In this document: one piece after another, positions 48,961 to 57,350 of the stretch
Position numbering within the stretch: the stretch's first letter is position 1
How the letters are laid out: each line of letters begins with the position of its first letter
DNA from: Acidobacteriota bacterium
GTDB taxonomy: Bacteria > Actinomycetota > AC-67
Assembly: GCA_016208485.1 (NCBI GenBank)
Contig: JACQXY010000060.1
Coordinates: forward strand, 1 to 64,000
Direction: 5' to 3'
Length of the DNA: 64,000 nt
Notes under the pieces: model-generated
The model's input: only the letters and a program-made list of their open reading frames with translations
Database searches by the model: none
What the model was told of the DNA's origin: nothing
Translations under genes and position numbers: made by a program

Positions 48961-49841
48961 GAGAGCCAGTATGGCTGAAACGCGTGCCACTGCTCCGGAC
49001 GGCGCCCGATCATGCCCTCGAAGGTCGTGGCGAGTCGCTGCGTGAGGGCGGCTACCCCGCCGGGGTCGGCGGGATCGACGCCCGCGTCGATCCGGTCGGC
49101 GACCTGCGCCAGCCACCGCCCCCCCGGCTCCATGTAGATGCAGGCGGGGAGGAGCGGCGCGCCCGCTCGCAGCGCGAGGACGGCGGGCCCCGCCGGCATG
49201 GTCGTCCGCTTCCCGAACATTCTGACCTCCACTCCGCGCCCGCTCAGATCGCGGTCGGCGACCAGCCCGACCACCTCCCCGCGCGCAAGATGCTCCAGGC
49301 AGCGGCCGGTGACATCCTCCCCGCGGACAAGCGGGATGATCCTCATCCCCATGCTCCGCCGATGCGCCACGAAGCGGTAGAAGAGCGCTCGGGGCCGCAC
49401 CACCTCCGCCACCACGGTGAAAGGCCAGCGCGCGGCCACCCACCGCCCGCCCGCGTCCCAGTTGCCGAGATGCGGGACCGCGAGCACCACTCCCCGCCCC
49501 CCAGCGAACGCGGACTCGACGACCTCATACCCCTCGCAGCGGAACCGCCGGTCCAGGTCCTCCGGACGGAGGTCCTCCAGCCGGAAGGTCTCCGACCAGT
49601 AGCGGCCGTACGAGCGGAACGCCTCGCGCACAACCTCCTCCAGATCGTGCGCGGGCACGACCGGTCTCAGGTTCTCCCGAACGACGGCCCTCCGCCGGGC
49701 GTTTCGTTTCCAGGACCGTTCGCCGAACCGCTCGAAGGTGCGGCGCGCCACGTCCTCGGGAAGCATCCGCGCCATGCGCCAGGCCGCGAGCCATCCCGCC
49801 CCGGTGAAGCGCAGCCGAAGGCTGTCGCGCCCCCCGCTCAT
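48957..49841 (-). CDS. PatA-like phosphatidylinositol mannoside acyltransferase
   Basis: The 294-residue protein is of the LpxL/HtrB lauroyl-acyltransferase family, with LAVPHLGNWDAGGRW as the H-x4-(D/E) motif (HLGNWD), VRGEDVTGRCLEHLARGEVVGLVADRD and MFGKRTTMPAGPAVLALRAGAP. In actinobacteria this family acylates the mannose of PIM. It overlaps the phosphatidyltransferase-like gene upstream (ATGA) and pimA downstream (GTGA). Confidence 0.85.
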   Translation of the reverse strand: MSGGRDSLRLRFTGAGWLAAWRMARMLPEDVARRTFERFGERSWKRNARRRAVVRENLRPVVPAHDLEEVVREAFRSYGRYWSETFRLEDLRPEDLDRRFRCEGYEVVESAFAGGRGVVLAVPHLGNWDAGGRWVAARWPFTVVAEVVRPRALFYRFVAHRRSMGMRIIPLVRGEDVTGRCLEHLARGEVVGLVADRDLSGRGVEVRMFGKRTTMPAGPAVLALRAGAPLLPACIYMEPGGRWLAQVADRIDAGVDPADPGGVAALTQRLATTFEGMIGRRPEQWHAFQPYWLS

Positions 49842-50365
49842 CGCGCCGGCCCGCCGCGCCACATCAGACCCGCCCTGCGGCTGGTGGACGCCAGCGCGAG
49901 CGCGGCCAGCGCCCAGGCGCCCGCCTCGGGCCGGCCGGCGAGGAGCGCGATCCCGAGGAGCAGCCACCGCTCGGGCAGATCGGCGACGCCGTCCCCGCAC
50001 TCAAGCCCGAGGCTGCCCGCGCGCACCTTCGCGTAGGAAGCGACGGCGCCCGCCGAGAGCGCCACGACCGCCGCCAGCGCGGCGCGCGGCTCCTCGCGAA
50101 GGACCCAGGCGAGCGAGACCGGCACCGACGCCTCGACGACGAGATCTCCGATCGCTCCGGCGAGCCGGACCCATGCCACCGGCCTCGATTGCGGCCACCC
50201 AAGAGACAGCCGCCGCAGGAGAGCGGCGGCGATCAGCAGCCACGCTCCTCCCCACAGGCTTCCCGACGCGATCACCCCCGCGCCGGCTCCGAGCAACCCC
50301 TGAGATGCGCCGCGCAGCGCCGGCGACACGAGGCGCCGCCGCGAGGTCGGTCCCGCCGATGACAT
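49838..50365 (-). CDS. Degenerate CDP-alcohol phosphatidyltransferase (PgsA-like)
   Basis: The 175-residue membrane protein sits where the phosphatidylinositol(-phosphate) synthase gene lies in the PIM operon. The C-terminal half keeps family traits: AGAIGDLVVEASVPVSL, and ASYAKVRAGSLGLECGDGVADLPERWLLLG resembles the Y(V)KARAEGLG...ER(L) region. The hallmark D-G-x2-A-R...G-x3-D-x3-D motif is not present; only a Gly-Asp and a Glu remain. The protein is also short at the N-terminal side. It may be inactive, an assembly partner, or a divergent enzyme. ATG at 50363-50365. Confidence 0.65.
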   Translation of the reverse strand: MSSAGPTSRRRLVSPALRGASQGLLGAGAGVIASGSLWGGAWLLIAAALLRRLSLGWPQSRPVAWVRLAGAIGDLVVEASVPVSLAWVLREEPRAALAAVVALSAGAVASYAKVRAGSLGLECGDGVADLPERWLLLGIALLAGRPEAGAWALAALALASTSRRAGLMWRGGPAR

Positions 50366-50426
50366 CACCGCCCGCAGGTTATTAGACTGTGGCCGTTCGC
50401 ATCCACCCGAGTTCGGAGGGGAGCCT

Positions 50427-52508
50427 GTGAAGACCTTTTCCATCGGCCGGATCCGCAACATCGCACTCGTCGGCCACGGCGGGTCGGGCAAGACCTCGCT
50501 CGCCGAGGCCTTGCTCTTCCTCTCCGGGGCCATCAACCGCATCGGAAGCGTCACCGAAGGCACGACCACGAGCGACTTCGACCCCGAGGAGACCCGGCGC
50601 CAGATCTCGATCTCCCTCGCGCTCGCCCCGCTCGAGTGGAAGGAGCACAAGATCAACCTGCTCGACGCGCCGGGCTACGGTGACTTCGTGGCCGACGCCG
50701 AGGCGGCCCTCCGCGCCGCCGATGCCGCCGTCATCGTCGTCAGCGCGGTTGAGGGCGTCGAGGTCCAAGCGCGCGCGATGTGGGAGGAGGCGGAGCGGCT
50801 CGGGCTCCCGCGGGTGATCGTCATCAACAAGCTCGACCGCGAGCGCGCCAGCTTCGAGCGCACCCTTCAGCAGCTCGTGGACGCCTTCGGCCCGCGGGTT
50901 TCACCGCTCCACCTGCCGATCGGCGAGGAGCACGCCTTCGAGGGAGCGATCGACCTCCTGGCCGGCAAGGCCGTGCGGTATTCCCCGACCCGGAGCGAGG
51001 CCCCAATCCCGGACGCGCTGGCGGCGCAAGCCGCATCCCTCCGCGAGCGCCTCGTCGAGTCCGTGGTCGAGTCCGACGAGGCACTGATGGAACGGTACCT
51101 CGAAGGCGGCGAGATCGACCCAAAGGAGATCATCGCCGCGCTCGGCAAGGCCGTCTCCTCGGGCACGACCGTTCCCGTCCTTTGCACCGCCGCCACCAAG
51201 GGGATCGGCGCCGACCTGCTCGCCGACCTGATCGTCGATGCAGCGCCCTCTCCGGCCGACCGCCCGCCGGTGCCGGCAACTCGGGGGGGCACGCAGATCG
51301 ATCTCGCCGCCGATCCGGCCGGTCCGCTGGGCGCCGCCGTCTTCAAGACCCTCTCCGACCCCTACGTCGGCCGCATCACGTTCTTCCGGGTCTTCAGCGG
51401 CACGCTTCGCCCCGACGCCTCGCTCCTCAACTCCACCAGGGGCGAGGAGGAGCGCGTCGGCCAGATCTTCACCATGCGCGGCAAGCACCAGGAGAGCGTC
51501 TCGGAGGTGCCGGCCGGCGACATCGGCGCCGTCGCCAAGCTCGCGCACACGGTCACCGGCGACACCCTCACCACCAAGACCGATGCTGTGCTCTTCCCCT
51601 CCGTCGCCCCGCCGGAGCCGATCTTCGCGCTCGCGATCGCGCCGAAGACGAAGGGCGACGAGGACAAGCTCTCGACGGCCCTGCAGAAGATCGCCGCGGA
51701 GGATCCCTCGTTCCGCTGGGAGCGCAACTCCGAGACCCACCAGACGCTGATCAAGGGCATGGGCGACGTTCACCTCGAGGTCGTCGTCGAACGCCTGCAC
51801 CGTCACCACGTCGAGGTCGAGACCTTCACCCCGCGCATCCCCTACCGGGAGACCGTCCGCAAGAGCGGGAGCGCCACCGGGCGCCACGTGAAGCAGTCGG
51901 GGGGACGCGGCCAGTACGCCGTGGCCACCGTGGAGATCTCGCCGCTCCCGCGGGGATCCGGATTCGAGTACCAGGACGGCATCGTCGGAGGCGCCGTCCC
52001 CAACCAGTTCATCCCCTCCGTCGAGAAGGGAATCCGCAAGGCGCTGGAGGAGGGAGTGCTCGCCGGATACCAGGTCGTCGACTTCAAGGCGCGCCTCTTC
52101 GACGGCAAGTTCCACAGCGTGGACTCGTCGGACATCGCTTTCCAGCTCGCGGGCGCGCTCGCGTTCCGCGAGGCGGCGAGGGAGGCCGGAGTCGTGCTCC
52201 TCGAGCCCATCATGGACCTCGAGGTGCTCGTGCCCGACGAGTCCACCGGCGACATCATGGGCGACCTGTCGTCCAAGCGCGCGCGGATCGAGGGCACCGA
52301 GGGCGTCGGCCGAGGCTGGAACCAGATCAGGGCCAAGGTCCCACAGGCCGAGCTGCTCCGCTACGCGATCGACCTCCGCTCCAAGACCGGCGGGCGCGGG
52401 ACTTTCCGCGTCTCCTTCAGCCACTACGAGGAGGCCCCGTCCCACGTGACCGAGAAGGTCGTCGCCGAGGCGCGCAAGGCCAAGGAAGAGGAGCACGCGA
52501 AGAAGTAG
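50427..52508 (+). CDS. EF-G-like translational GTPase (EF-G2 type)
   Basis: The 693-residue protein has the five EF-G domains: G1 is GHGGSGKTS instead of GHIDAGKTT, G3 is DAPGYGDF and G4 is NKLD. Domain II runs about residues 300-385, domain IV has PRIPYRETVRKSGSATGRHV, and the C-terminal domain EPIMDLEVLVPDESTGDIMG. The altered G1 marks the EF-G-like/FusA2 group, whose role is uncertain; most act outside canonical translocation. It is on the plus strand inside the otherwise minus-strand thrS-HIT-pgsA-patA-pimA order. The GTG at 50427 follows GGAGGGGAGCCT; an ATGACA/TAGACT promoter at 50359-50388 is possible. Confidence 0.88.
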   Translation: MKTFSIGRIRNIALVGHGGSGKTSLAEALLFLSGAINRIGSVTEGTTTSDFDPEETRRQISISLALAPLEWKEHKINLLDAPGYGDFVADAEAALRAADAAVIVVSAVEGVEVQARAMWEEAERLGLPRVIVINKLDRERASFERTLQQLVDAFGPRVSPLHLPIGEEHAFEGAIDLLAGKAVRYSPTRSEAPIPDALAAQAASLRERLVESVVESDEALMERYLEGGEIDPKEIIAALGKAVSSGTTVPVLCTAATKGIGADLLADLIVDAAPSPADRPPVPATRGGTQIDLAADPAGPLGAAVFKTLSDPYVGRITFFRVFSGTLRPDASLLNSTRGEEERVGQIFTMRGKHQESVSEVPAGDIGAVAKLAHTVTGDTLTTKTDAVLFPSVAPPEPIFALAIAPKTKGDEDKLSTALQKIAAEDPSFRWERNSETHQTLIKGMGDVHLEVVVERLHRHHVEVETFTPRIPYRETVRKSGSATGRHVKQSGGRGQYAVATVEISPLPRGSGFEYQDGIVGGAVPNQFIPSVEKGIRKALEEGVLAGYQVVDFKARLFDGKFHSVDSSDIAFQLAGALAFREAAREAGVVLLEPIMDLEVLVPDESTGDIMGDLSSKRARIEGTEGVGRGWNQIRAKVPQAELLRYAIDLRSKTGGRGTFRVSFSHYEEAPSHVTEKVVAEARKAKEEEHAKK

Positions 52509-52516
52509 AGGCGGCG

Positions 52517-53002
52517 CTACTTCAGGTACGGCGCGAGGCCGGCCCACGTCTCGTCGAGCGCCTGGGGCAGGACCTTCACCTCTCCCACCGTCGTCATGAA
52601 GTTGGTGTCCCCGCTCCATCTGGGAACGACGTGAACGTGGACGTGGTCGGCGATCCCGGCGCCGGCCGCGGCCCCCATGTTCACCCCGATGTTGAAGCCG
52701 TGCGGCGCCATGGTCGCGCGCAGCCCTTCGATGCACCGCGCGACGAGCGAGTCGACCTGCCCGTGCTCCTCGGCGGTCAGGTCCGCGTAGTCCGCGGTGT
52801 GCCGGAACGGGGCGACCATCACGTGCCCGGAGTTGTACGGGAACTTGTTCATGATCACGAAGGCGAGCTTCCGGCGCGCAAGGATCAAGCTCGCCCGATC
52901 CTCGGCCTCGGCGCGCGCGGGAAGATCGCAAAAGATGCAGCCTTCCAGGCGCTCCACTCGCTTGATGTACTCCATGCGCCAGGGGGTCCAGAGCCGCTCC
53001 AT
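52517..53002 (-). CDS. HIT family nucleotide-binding protein
   Basis: The 161-residue protein has LWTPWRMEYIKRVERLEGCI then FCDLP, and the HIT triad HVHVHVVPRW. Members hydrolyse adenosine-nucleotide conjugates; the actinobacterial form next to thrS is related to Ap4A phosphorylase/hydrolase-like proteins. It begins 8 bp after thrS stops. It converges with the EF-G-like gene with 8 bp between stops; no terminator is visible. Confidence 0.9.
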   Translation of the reverse strand: MERLWTPWRMEYIKRVERLEGCIFCDLPARAEAEDRASLILARRKLAFVIMNKFPYNSGHVMVAPFRHTADYADLTAEEHGQVDSLVARCIEGLRATMAPHGFNIGVNMGAAAGAGIADHVHVHVVPRWSGDTNFMTTVGEVKVLPQALDETWAGLAPYLK

Positions 53003-53010
53003 CGGCGCCG

Positions 53011-54804
53011 TCAGAACCGGTGCTCTCGCTCGCGGCCGGCAATCTCCGCCGCGACCTCGCCGGCGAACTCCTCGAACCCCACCCCGAACTTCGGTTTCGG
53101 CGTGCCGTGCGCGCGCACGGCCACGGTCCCCGCCTCGATCTCGCGGTCGCCCACGACGAGGATGTAGGGAACCCTCTGCAGCTCGTGCTCCCGCACCTTG
53201 GCGTTCACCGTCTCGCGCGAGCCGTTCACCTCGACCCGCGCGCCTTGGGCGCGCAGCCTCGCCGCGAGCCCCTCGGCGTGCGCGGCGTGCCGGTCGGCGA
53301 TCGGCACGATCGCCACCTGCACCGGCGCGAGCCACGTCGGGAACGCGCCGGCGTAGTGCTCGATCAGCACGGCCGCCATCCGCTCGACCGAGCCGTAGAG
53401 CGCGCGGTGGATCATCACCGGCCGGTGTCGCGCGTTATCGTCTCCCGTGTACTCGAGGTCGAACCGCTCGGGAAGCGCGAAGTCGACCTGGATGGTGGTC
53501 ACCTGCCAGAGCCGCCCGATCGCGTCGGCGAAGTGGACGTCCACCTTCGGCCCGTAGAATGCCCCCTCGCCTTCCGCGACCTCGTAGGGTTTCCCCCACG
53601 CATCGAGGGCGTCCCGGAGCGCGGCGGTCCCCTCCGCCCACATCTCCTCGGTCCCGATCGTGTCCGCCGGCTTCGTCGACAGGTGGATGACCGGCTCGCC
53701 CAGCCCGAGCGCCGAGAGGACCTCGACCGTCAGGTCCATGACCCCCACAATCTCGCCCACGAGCTGGTCGGGGCGGCAGAAGATGTGCGAGTCGTCCTGA
53801 GTCAGCCCCCGCACGCGCGTGAGCCCGTGCAGGACGCCCGAGCGCTCGTACCGGTAGACGGTCCCGAGCTCGAACATCCGGATCGGCAGCTCTCGGTACG
53901 AGCGCGTCCGCGACCGGAAAATGAGCACGTGGAACGGGCAGTTCATCGGCTTCACGAAGTACTCGGCCCCCTCCAGCTCCATGGCCGGGTACATGTTCTC
54001 GCGGTACACCCGAAGATGGCCGCTCTTCTCCCAGAGCACGCTGCGCGCCACGTGTGGCGAGTACACCGGCTCGTAGCCGTGGGCGAGGTGGACCTCGCGC
54101 GAGTAATCCTCGAGCTGCTTCCGAAAAGCGCCGCCCTTGGGGTGCCAGACGAGCAAGCCCCCGCCCAGCTCCTCCGGGAAGCCGAACAGATCCAGCTCGC
54201 GCCCGAGCCGGCGGTGGTCCCTCTTCGCCGCCTCCTCAAGGCGCCGCAGGTGCTCCTCGAGCGCCTCCTCGGACTCCCACGCGGTCCCGTAGATGCGTTG
54301 GAGCATCGGCCGGCGCTCGTCCCCTCTCCAGTACGCGCCGGCGATCCGTTGCAGACGGAAGGCCGGGATGCGTCCGGTCGAAGCCAGATGCGGCCCCCGG
54401 CAGAGGTCGACCCACCCCCCGTTGCCGTACACCGAGACGACCGCGCCGGCGCCCTCGGCCTCATCCACCCCCTCGATGATCTCGCGCTTGAAGGGCTGGC
54501 CGGCGAACCGCGCGAGAGCGTCGGCCGGAGACATCTCCTCGCGAACGAAGGGCTGGTCCTCCCGCACGATCTCCCGCATCCGCGCGTCGATCCGATCGAG
54601 GTCTTCCGGAGTGAACGGGCGCCCGATGTCGAAGTCGTAGTAGAAGCCGTCGTCGATCGAGGGGCCGATCGCATACTTCGTCCCCGGGAAGAGGTCGCAC
54701 ACCGCCTGGGCCATCACGTGCGCCGCGGAGTGCCGGATCGTGTCCCGTCCTACGCCCGAGTCGGCGGCGACCACGCGTCCATCGCTCAGATCGATCTGCA
54801 CCAC
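53011..54804 (-). CDS. thrS: Threonyl-tRNA synthetase without TGS domain
   Basis: The 597-residue class II synthetase begins almost directly with the editing domain (RHSAAHVMAQAVCDLFPGTK, later FKREIIEGVDEAEGAGAVVS and VDLCRGPHLASTGRI), then the catalytic core (MNCPFHVLIFRSRTRSYREL with the zinc Cys and His, RVRGLTQDDSHIFCRPDQL) and the anticodon domain. The usual N-terminal TGS domain of about 60 residues is absent. The GTG at 54802-54804 (or the next GTG) follows TTAGGAGG. Confidence 0.94.
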   Translation of the reverse strand: MVQIDLSDGRVVAADSGVGRDTIRHSAAHVMAQAVCDLFPGTKYAIGPSIDDGFYYDFDIGRPFTPEDLDRIDARMREIVREDQPFVREEMSPADALARFAGQPFKREIIEGVDEAEGAGAVVSVYGNGGWVDLCRGPHLASTGRIPAFRLQRIAGAYWRGDERRPMLQRIYGTAWESEEALEEHLRRLEEAAKRDHRRLGRELDLFGFPEELGGGLLVWHPKGGAFRKQLEDYSREVHLAHGYEPVYSPHVARSVLWEKSGHLRVYRENMYPAMELEGAEYFVKPMNCPFHVLIFRSRTRSYRELPIRMFELGTVYRYERSGVLHGLTRVRGLTQDDSHIFCRPDQLVGEIVGVMDLTVEVLSALGLGEPVIHLSTKPADTIGTEEMWAEGTAALRDALDAWGKPYEVAEGEGAFYGPKVDVHFADAIGRLWQVTTIQVDFALPERFDLEYTGDDNARHRPVMIHRALYGSVERMAAVLIEHYAGAFPTWLAPVQVAIVPIADRHAAHAEGLAARLRAQGARVEVNGSRETVNAKVREHELQRVPYILVVGDREIEAGTVAVRAHGTPKPKFGVGFEEFAGEVAAEIAGREREHRF

Positions 54805-54809
54805 GCCTC

Positions 54810-56096
54810 CTAACCGGCCCGACGCCGCACGTCCGCCGCCCAGGACCGCTCGAGCGAGGTGAAGTCCGCCCCGAACGCGGTCCGCGCGGCCCGGCGCAGA
54901 TGATACCGCCGGGTTCCGGCCCCCACCGAGTCTTCGGCGCCCGCGGAACGCAGCAGGCGCGCTCCGGCGTCGTGTCCGAGACGCCGGCCCAGCCACGCGA
55001 CGAAATCGTAGCTCGCGTCGTACGAGGCCCCGATCGTCGGCGAATCGACGAACTCGAAGTCCTCCGGCAGCCTCCCCGGGAAGCGGCCGGCCCGCACCTG
55101 CGCGCGCAGCCGCGCGCCGGACGGCGCGCGGCTCTCCCCATACATCTGCGCGGCTCCCTCGTCGAGCCATGACGGGACGGCAGGCCCCGACACGCTCCTG
55201 GTCGCCACGTGAAGCACCTCGTGGGCGAGGGTCTCGGCGCGGAACGCGGAACCGTACCGGAAGAAGGTCTCCGGCTGGATGTAGATCCGGTGCCCACCGA
55301 AGCGCCATCCGTTCGACCGGTCCACGCTCGACGCCGCGAACGCGACGAAGGGCCCCACGTCGAAGGTCGTCTGGAGGATCCTCTCCAGCTCCGGTGCGGC
55401 GCTCGGAACGGCGACGACGACCCGGCCGGGCCATGGATACGGCCACCGCTCCCGGACTCTCCTCACCGCCACGGCGGCTTCCCGGGCGATCCGGAGCGCC
55501 GCCGCTCGACCACCTTGGTGGAAGAGCACGAGGGCCCCGCCGCGCTCCACGGCGTCGACCGGCCCGAAGTCCCACAGGTTGCGGGACGACCGGAGATCCA
55601 GGTCGTCGAGGCCGTCATCCGCGACGACGCTCCACCTCCCCGCGCGCCGCGCCACGGTGAGGAAAACGTCGTCGGCGCTCGGCACGGAGTCGTAGCCGCG
55701 CAGCGCGATCCGCTCCACCGCTTGCACCAGGTGCACCTCGTCCGCATCCACCCTCTCGAGCAGCCCTGCCGCGAGGTCGCCGAACCCCTCCGCGGCAAGC
55801 TCCAGCCGGTAGGAGCCGAGCGGCAACCCCCGAAGCGCCCGCAACCAGCGCCGCTTGTCCTCAACGAACCGCCGCGGGGCCTCGGTCATGGTGGCGACCA
55901 AGGCGGCCTCGTCCCCTCGCTCCACCGCCCCCGCCCGGCGGGCGAGCAAGGAGGCAACCGATGCCTCCCAGCCGGGGCGCTCGGTTGCCCCCGCCCCGAG
56001 TGCTCCGGAGGCGGGGAGAGCCCCCACGGCAAGGGCCACGGCGGCGCTCAGGGTTGCCGCCCGAAGGAGGGCCGGCCGGCCGGCGCGCGGTCTCAC
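54810..56096 (-). CDS. Secreted peptidase MA-family metallohydrolase
   Basis: The 428-residue protein has a probable signal peptide (RPALLRAATLSAAVALAVGA) and a region similar to NTF2-like/lipoprotein folds (residues 60-190). The zinc protease motif is LAHEVLHVATRS, with the downstream Glu in WLDEGAAQMYGE, as in gluzincin peptidase-MA proteins. It probably works outside the membrane on unknown substrates. It ends 5 bp before thrS. The GTG at 56094-56096 best fits the signal peptide; a longer start would run into a tRNA-proximal region. Confidence 0.7.
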   Translation of the reverse strand: MRPRAGRPALLRAATLSAAVALAVGALPASGALGAGATERPGWEASVASLLARRAGAVERGDEAALVATMTEAPRRFVEDKRRWLRALRGLPLGSYRLELAAEGFGDLAAGLLERVDADEVHLVQAVERIALRGYDSVPSADDVFLTVARRAGRWSVVADDGLDDLDLRSSRNLWDFGPVDAVERGGALVLFHQGGRAAALRIAREAAVAVRRVRERWPYPWPGRVVVAVPSAAPELERILQTTFDVGPFVAFAASSVDRSNGWRFGGHRIYIQPETFFRYGSAFRAETLAHEVLHVATRSVSGPAVPSWLDEGAAQMYGESRAPSGARLRAQVRAGRFPGRLPEDFEFVDSPTIGASYDASYDFVAWLGRRLGHDAGARLLRSAGAEDSVGAGTRRYHLRRAARTAFGADFTSLERSWAADVRRRAG

Positions 56097-56198
56097 CGCG
56101 CGCGGAGACAGACAGGGGCCCGAACGATGTGGCCTGCGCACCCGTTGCCTGGTCGCCAACACCTTCCGTTCCCGGCCGGCGCGCTCCGCGCTCACGAG

Positions 56199-56270
56199 TG
56201 GGCGCGAGAGGTTTCGAACCTCCGACCTCCACGGTGTGAACGTGGCGCTCTCCCGCTGAGCTACGCGCCC
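56199..56270 (-). tRNA. tRNA-Val (anticodon CAC)
   Basis: Minus strand: acceptor GGGCGCG pairs with CGCGCCC, D-arm GCTCAGCGGGAGAGC, anticodon arm CCACG-TTCACAC-CGTGG, and T-arm GGAGG-TTCGAAA-CCTCT with one G-U pair. Discriminator A. The CCA end is not encoded. Confidence 0.93.
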
Positions 56271-56339
56271 GGGAGCCATCGTGAGTATACCCGCCACCGG
56301 CTCCGCCGAAACCCGCCGCAACGGCCGCGCGACCGGGCG

Positions 56340-56416
56340 TGGTGGGCGCGACAGGACTTGAACCTGTGACCTCCAGCGTGTCGAGCTGGCGCTCTAACCA
56401 ACTGAGCTACGCGCCC
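56340..56416 (-). tRNA. tRNA-Val (anticodon GAC)
   Basis: Minus strand: the same acceptor as the neighbouring tRNA-Val, anticodon arm CCAGC-TCGACAC-GCTGG and T-arm ACAGG-TTCAAGT-CCTGT. CCA is encoded. The loop has C at position 33 in place of the near-universal U. Confidence 0.9.
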
Positions 56417-56537
56417 AAGGCCGCACCCGGGGACCCCTCGGCGCAGCGGCCACATGATACCCCGTCGCCGGCCGGGAGCACGCGCTTGTTCCTGCCCGAC
56501 CGGCGGCCCGCCACCGAGACGCACCAGGCGCGGGAAA

Positions 56538-56611
56538 TGGAGGCGGCGCCCGGAATTGAACCGGGGTGCAGGGATTTGCAGTCCCTTGCCTAGCCACTCG
56601 GCCACACCGCC
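56538..56611 (-). tRNA. tRNA-Cys (anticodon GCA)
   Basis: Minus strand: acceptor GGCGGTG with CGCCGCC (one U-G pair), anticodon arm AGGGA-CTGCAAA-TCCCT, discriminator U as expected for Cys, CCA encoded. Confidence 0.94.
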
Positions 56612-56642
56612 AAGGCCGGCACCTGGGATCGGCGCCGGTGCG

Positions 56643-56715
<73 letters not shown>

Positions 56716-56808
56716 GTGTGCTTCCAGGGATCTTACCCGAGCGCGCAAGAGCCCTTCAAGGTTTGCCGGGGGCCCGCGCGGAGAGGCTCCGGCCCACCCC
56801 GCGACACC

Positions 56809-57252
56809 TCAACGCCCCGTGGATCCGAAACCGCCCACCCCCCGCGACGAGTCGGGCAGCTCGTCGGTCTCGACGAGGACCGCCGGCGGGACTGCCATGA
56901 TCACGAGCTGCGCGATCCGGTCTCCCCGGTGGATCTTGAAGGGATCGCGAGGATCGAGATTCACGAGCAGGACTCGGACTTCCCCCCGGTAGCCCGAGTC
57001 GATCAACCCGGGAGAGTTGACGACCGCGATCCCACGGCGCGCCGCGAGCCCGGACCGAGGCAGGACGAACCCGGCCTTGCCCTCGGGGATGGCCAGCGCG
57101 ATCCCGGTCCGGAGCGAGACCCGATCCCCCGGCTCGATGACCGCGTCCTCGGCGGCATACAGGTCGAGCCCCGCGTCGCCGGGACGGGCCGGCCCCGGAA
57201 CGGGAAGGTCGGGGTCGAGCCGCCGAACCCATATCTCGTTTCCCCGCGTCAT
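56809..57252 (-). CDS. dut: dUTP diphosphatase (trimeric dUTPase)
   Basis: The 147-residue enzyme has the five dUTPase motifs: AGLDLYAAEDAVI, PRSGLAARRG, VVNSPGLIDSGYRGEVRVLLV, RIAQLVI and the C-terminal arm RGVGGFGSTGR. It hydrolyses dUTP to dUMP, limiting uracil in DNA. It lies about 100 bp after nrdJ, which makes other dNTP precursors; the two may be coordinated. Confidence 0.95.
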   Translation of the reverse strand: MTRGNEIWVRRLDPDLPVPGPARPGDAGLDLYAAEDAVIEPGDRVSLRTGIALAIPEGKAGFVLPRSGLAARRGIAVVNSPGLIDSGYRGEVRVLLVNLDPRDPFKIHRGDRIAQLVIMAVPPAVLVETDELPDSSRGVGGFGSTGR

Positions 57253-57350
57253 CCCCCACCTCCCCGACGAATTCCGAACGGTTGGGCGCGTCCCCGGCCC
57301 GAGAAGCCCCTCCTCGAACCGGGGACGCGCAAGCTACCGGTCCGGCCTCC

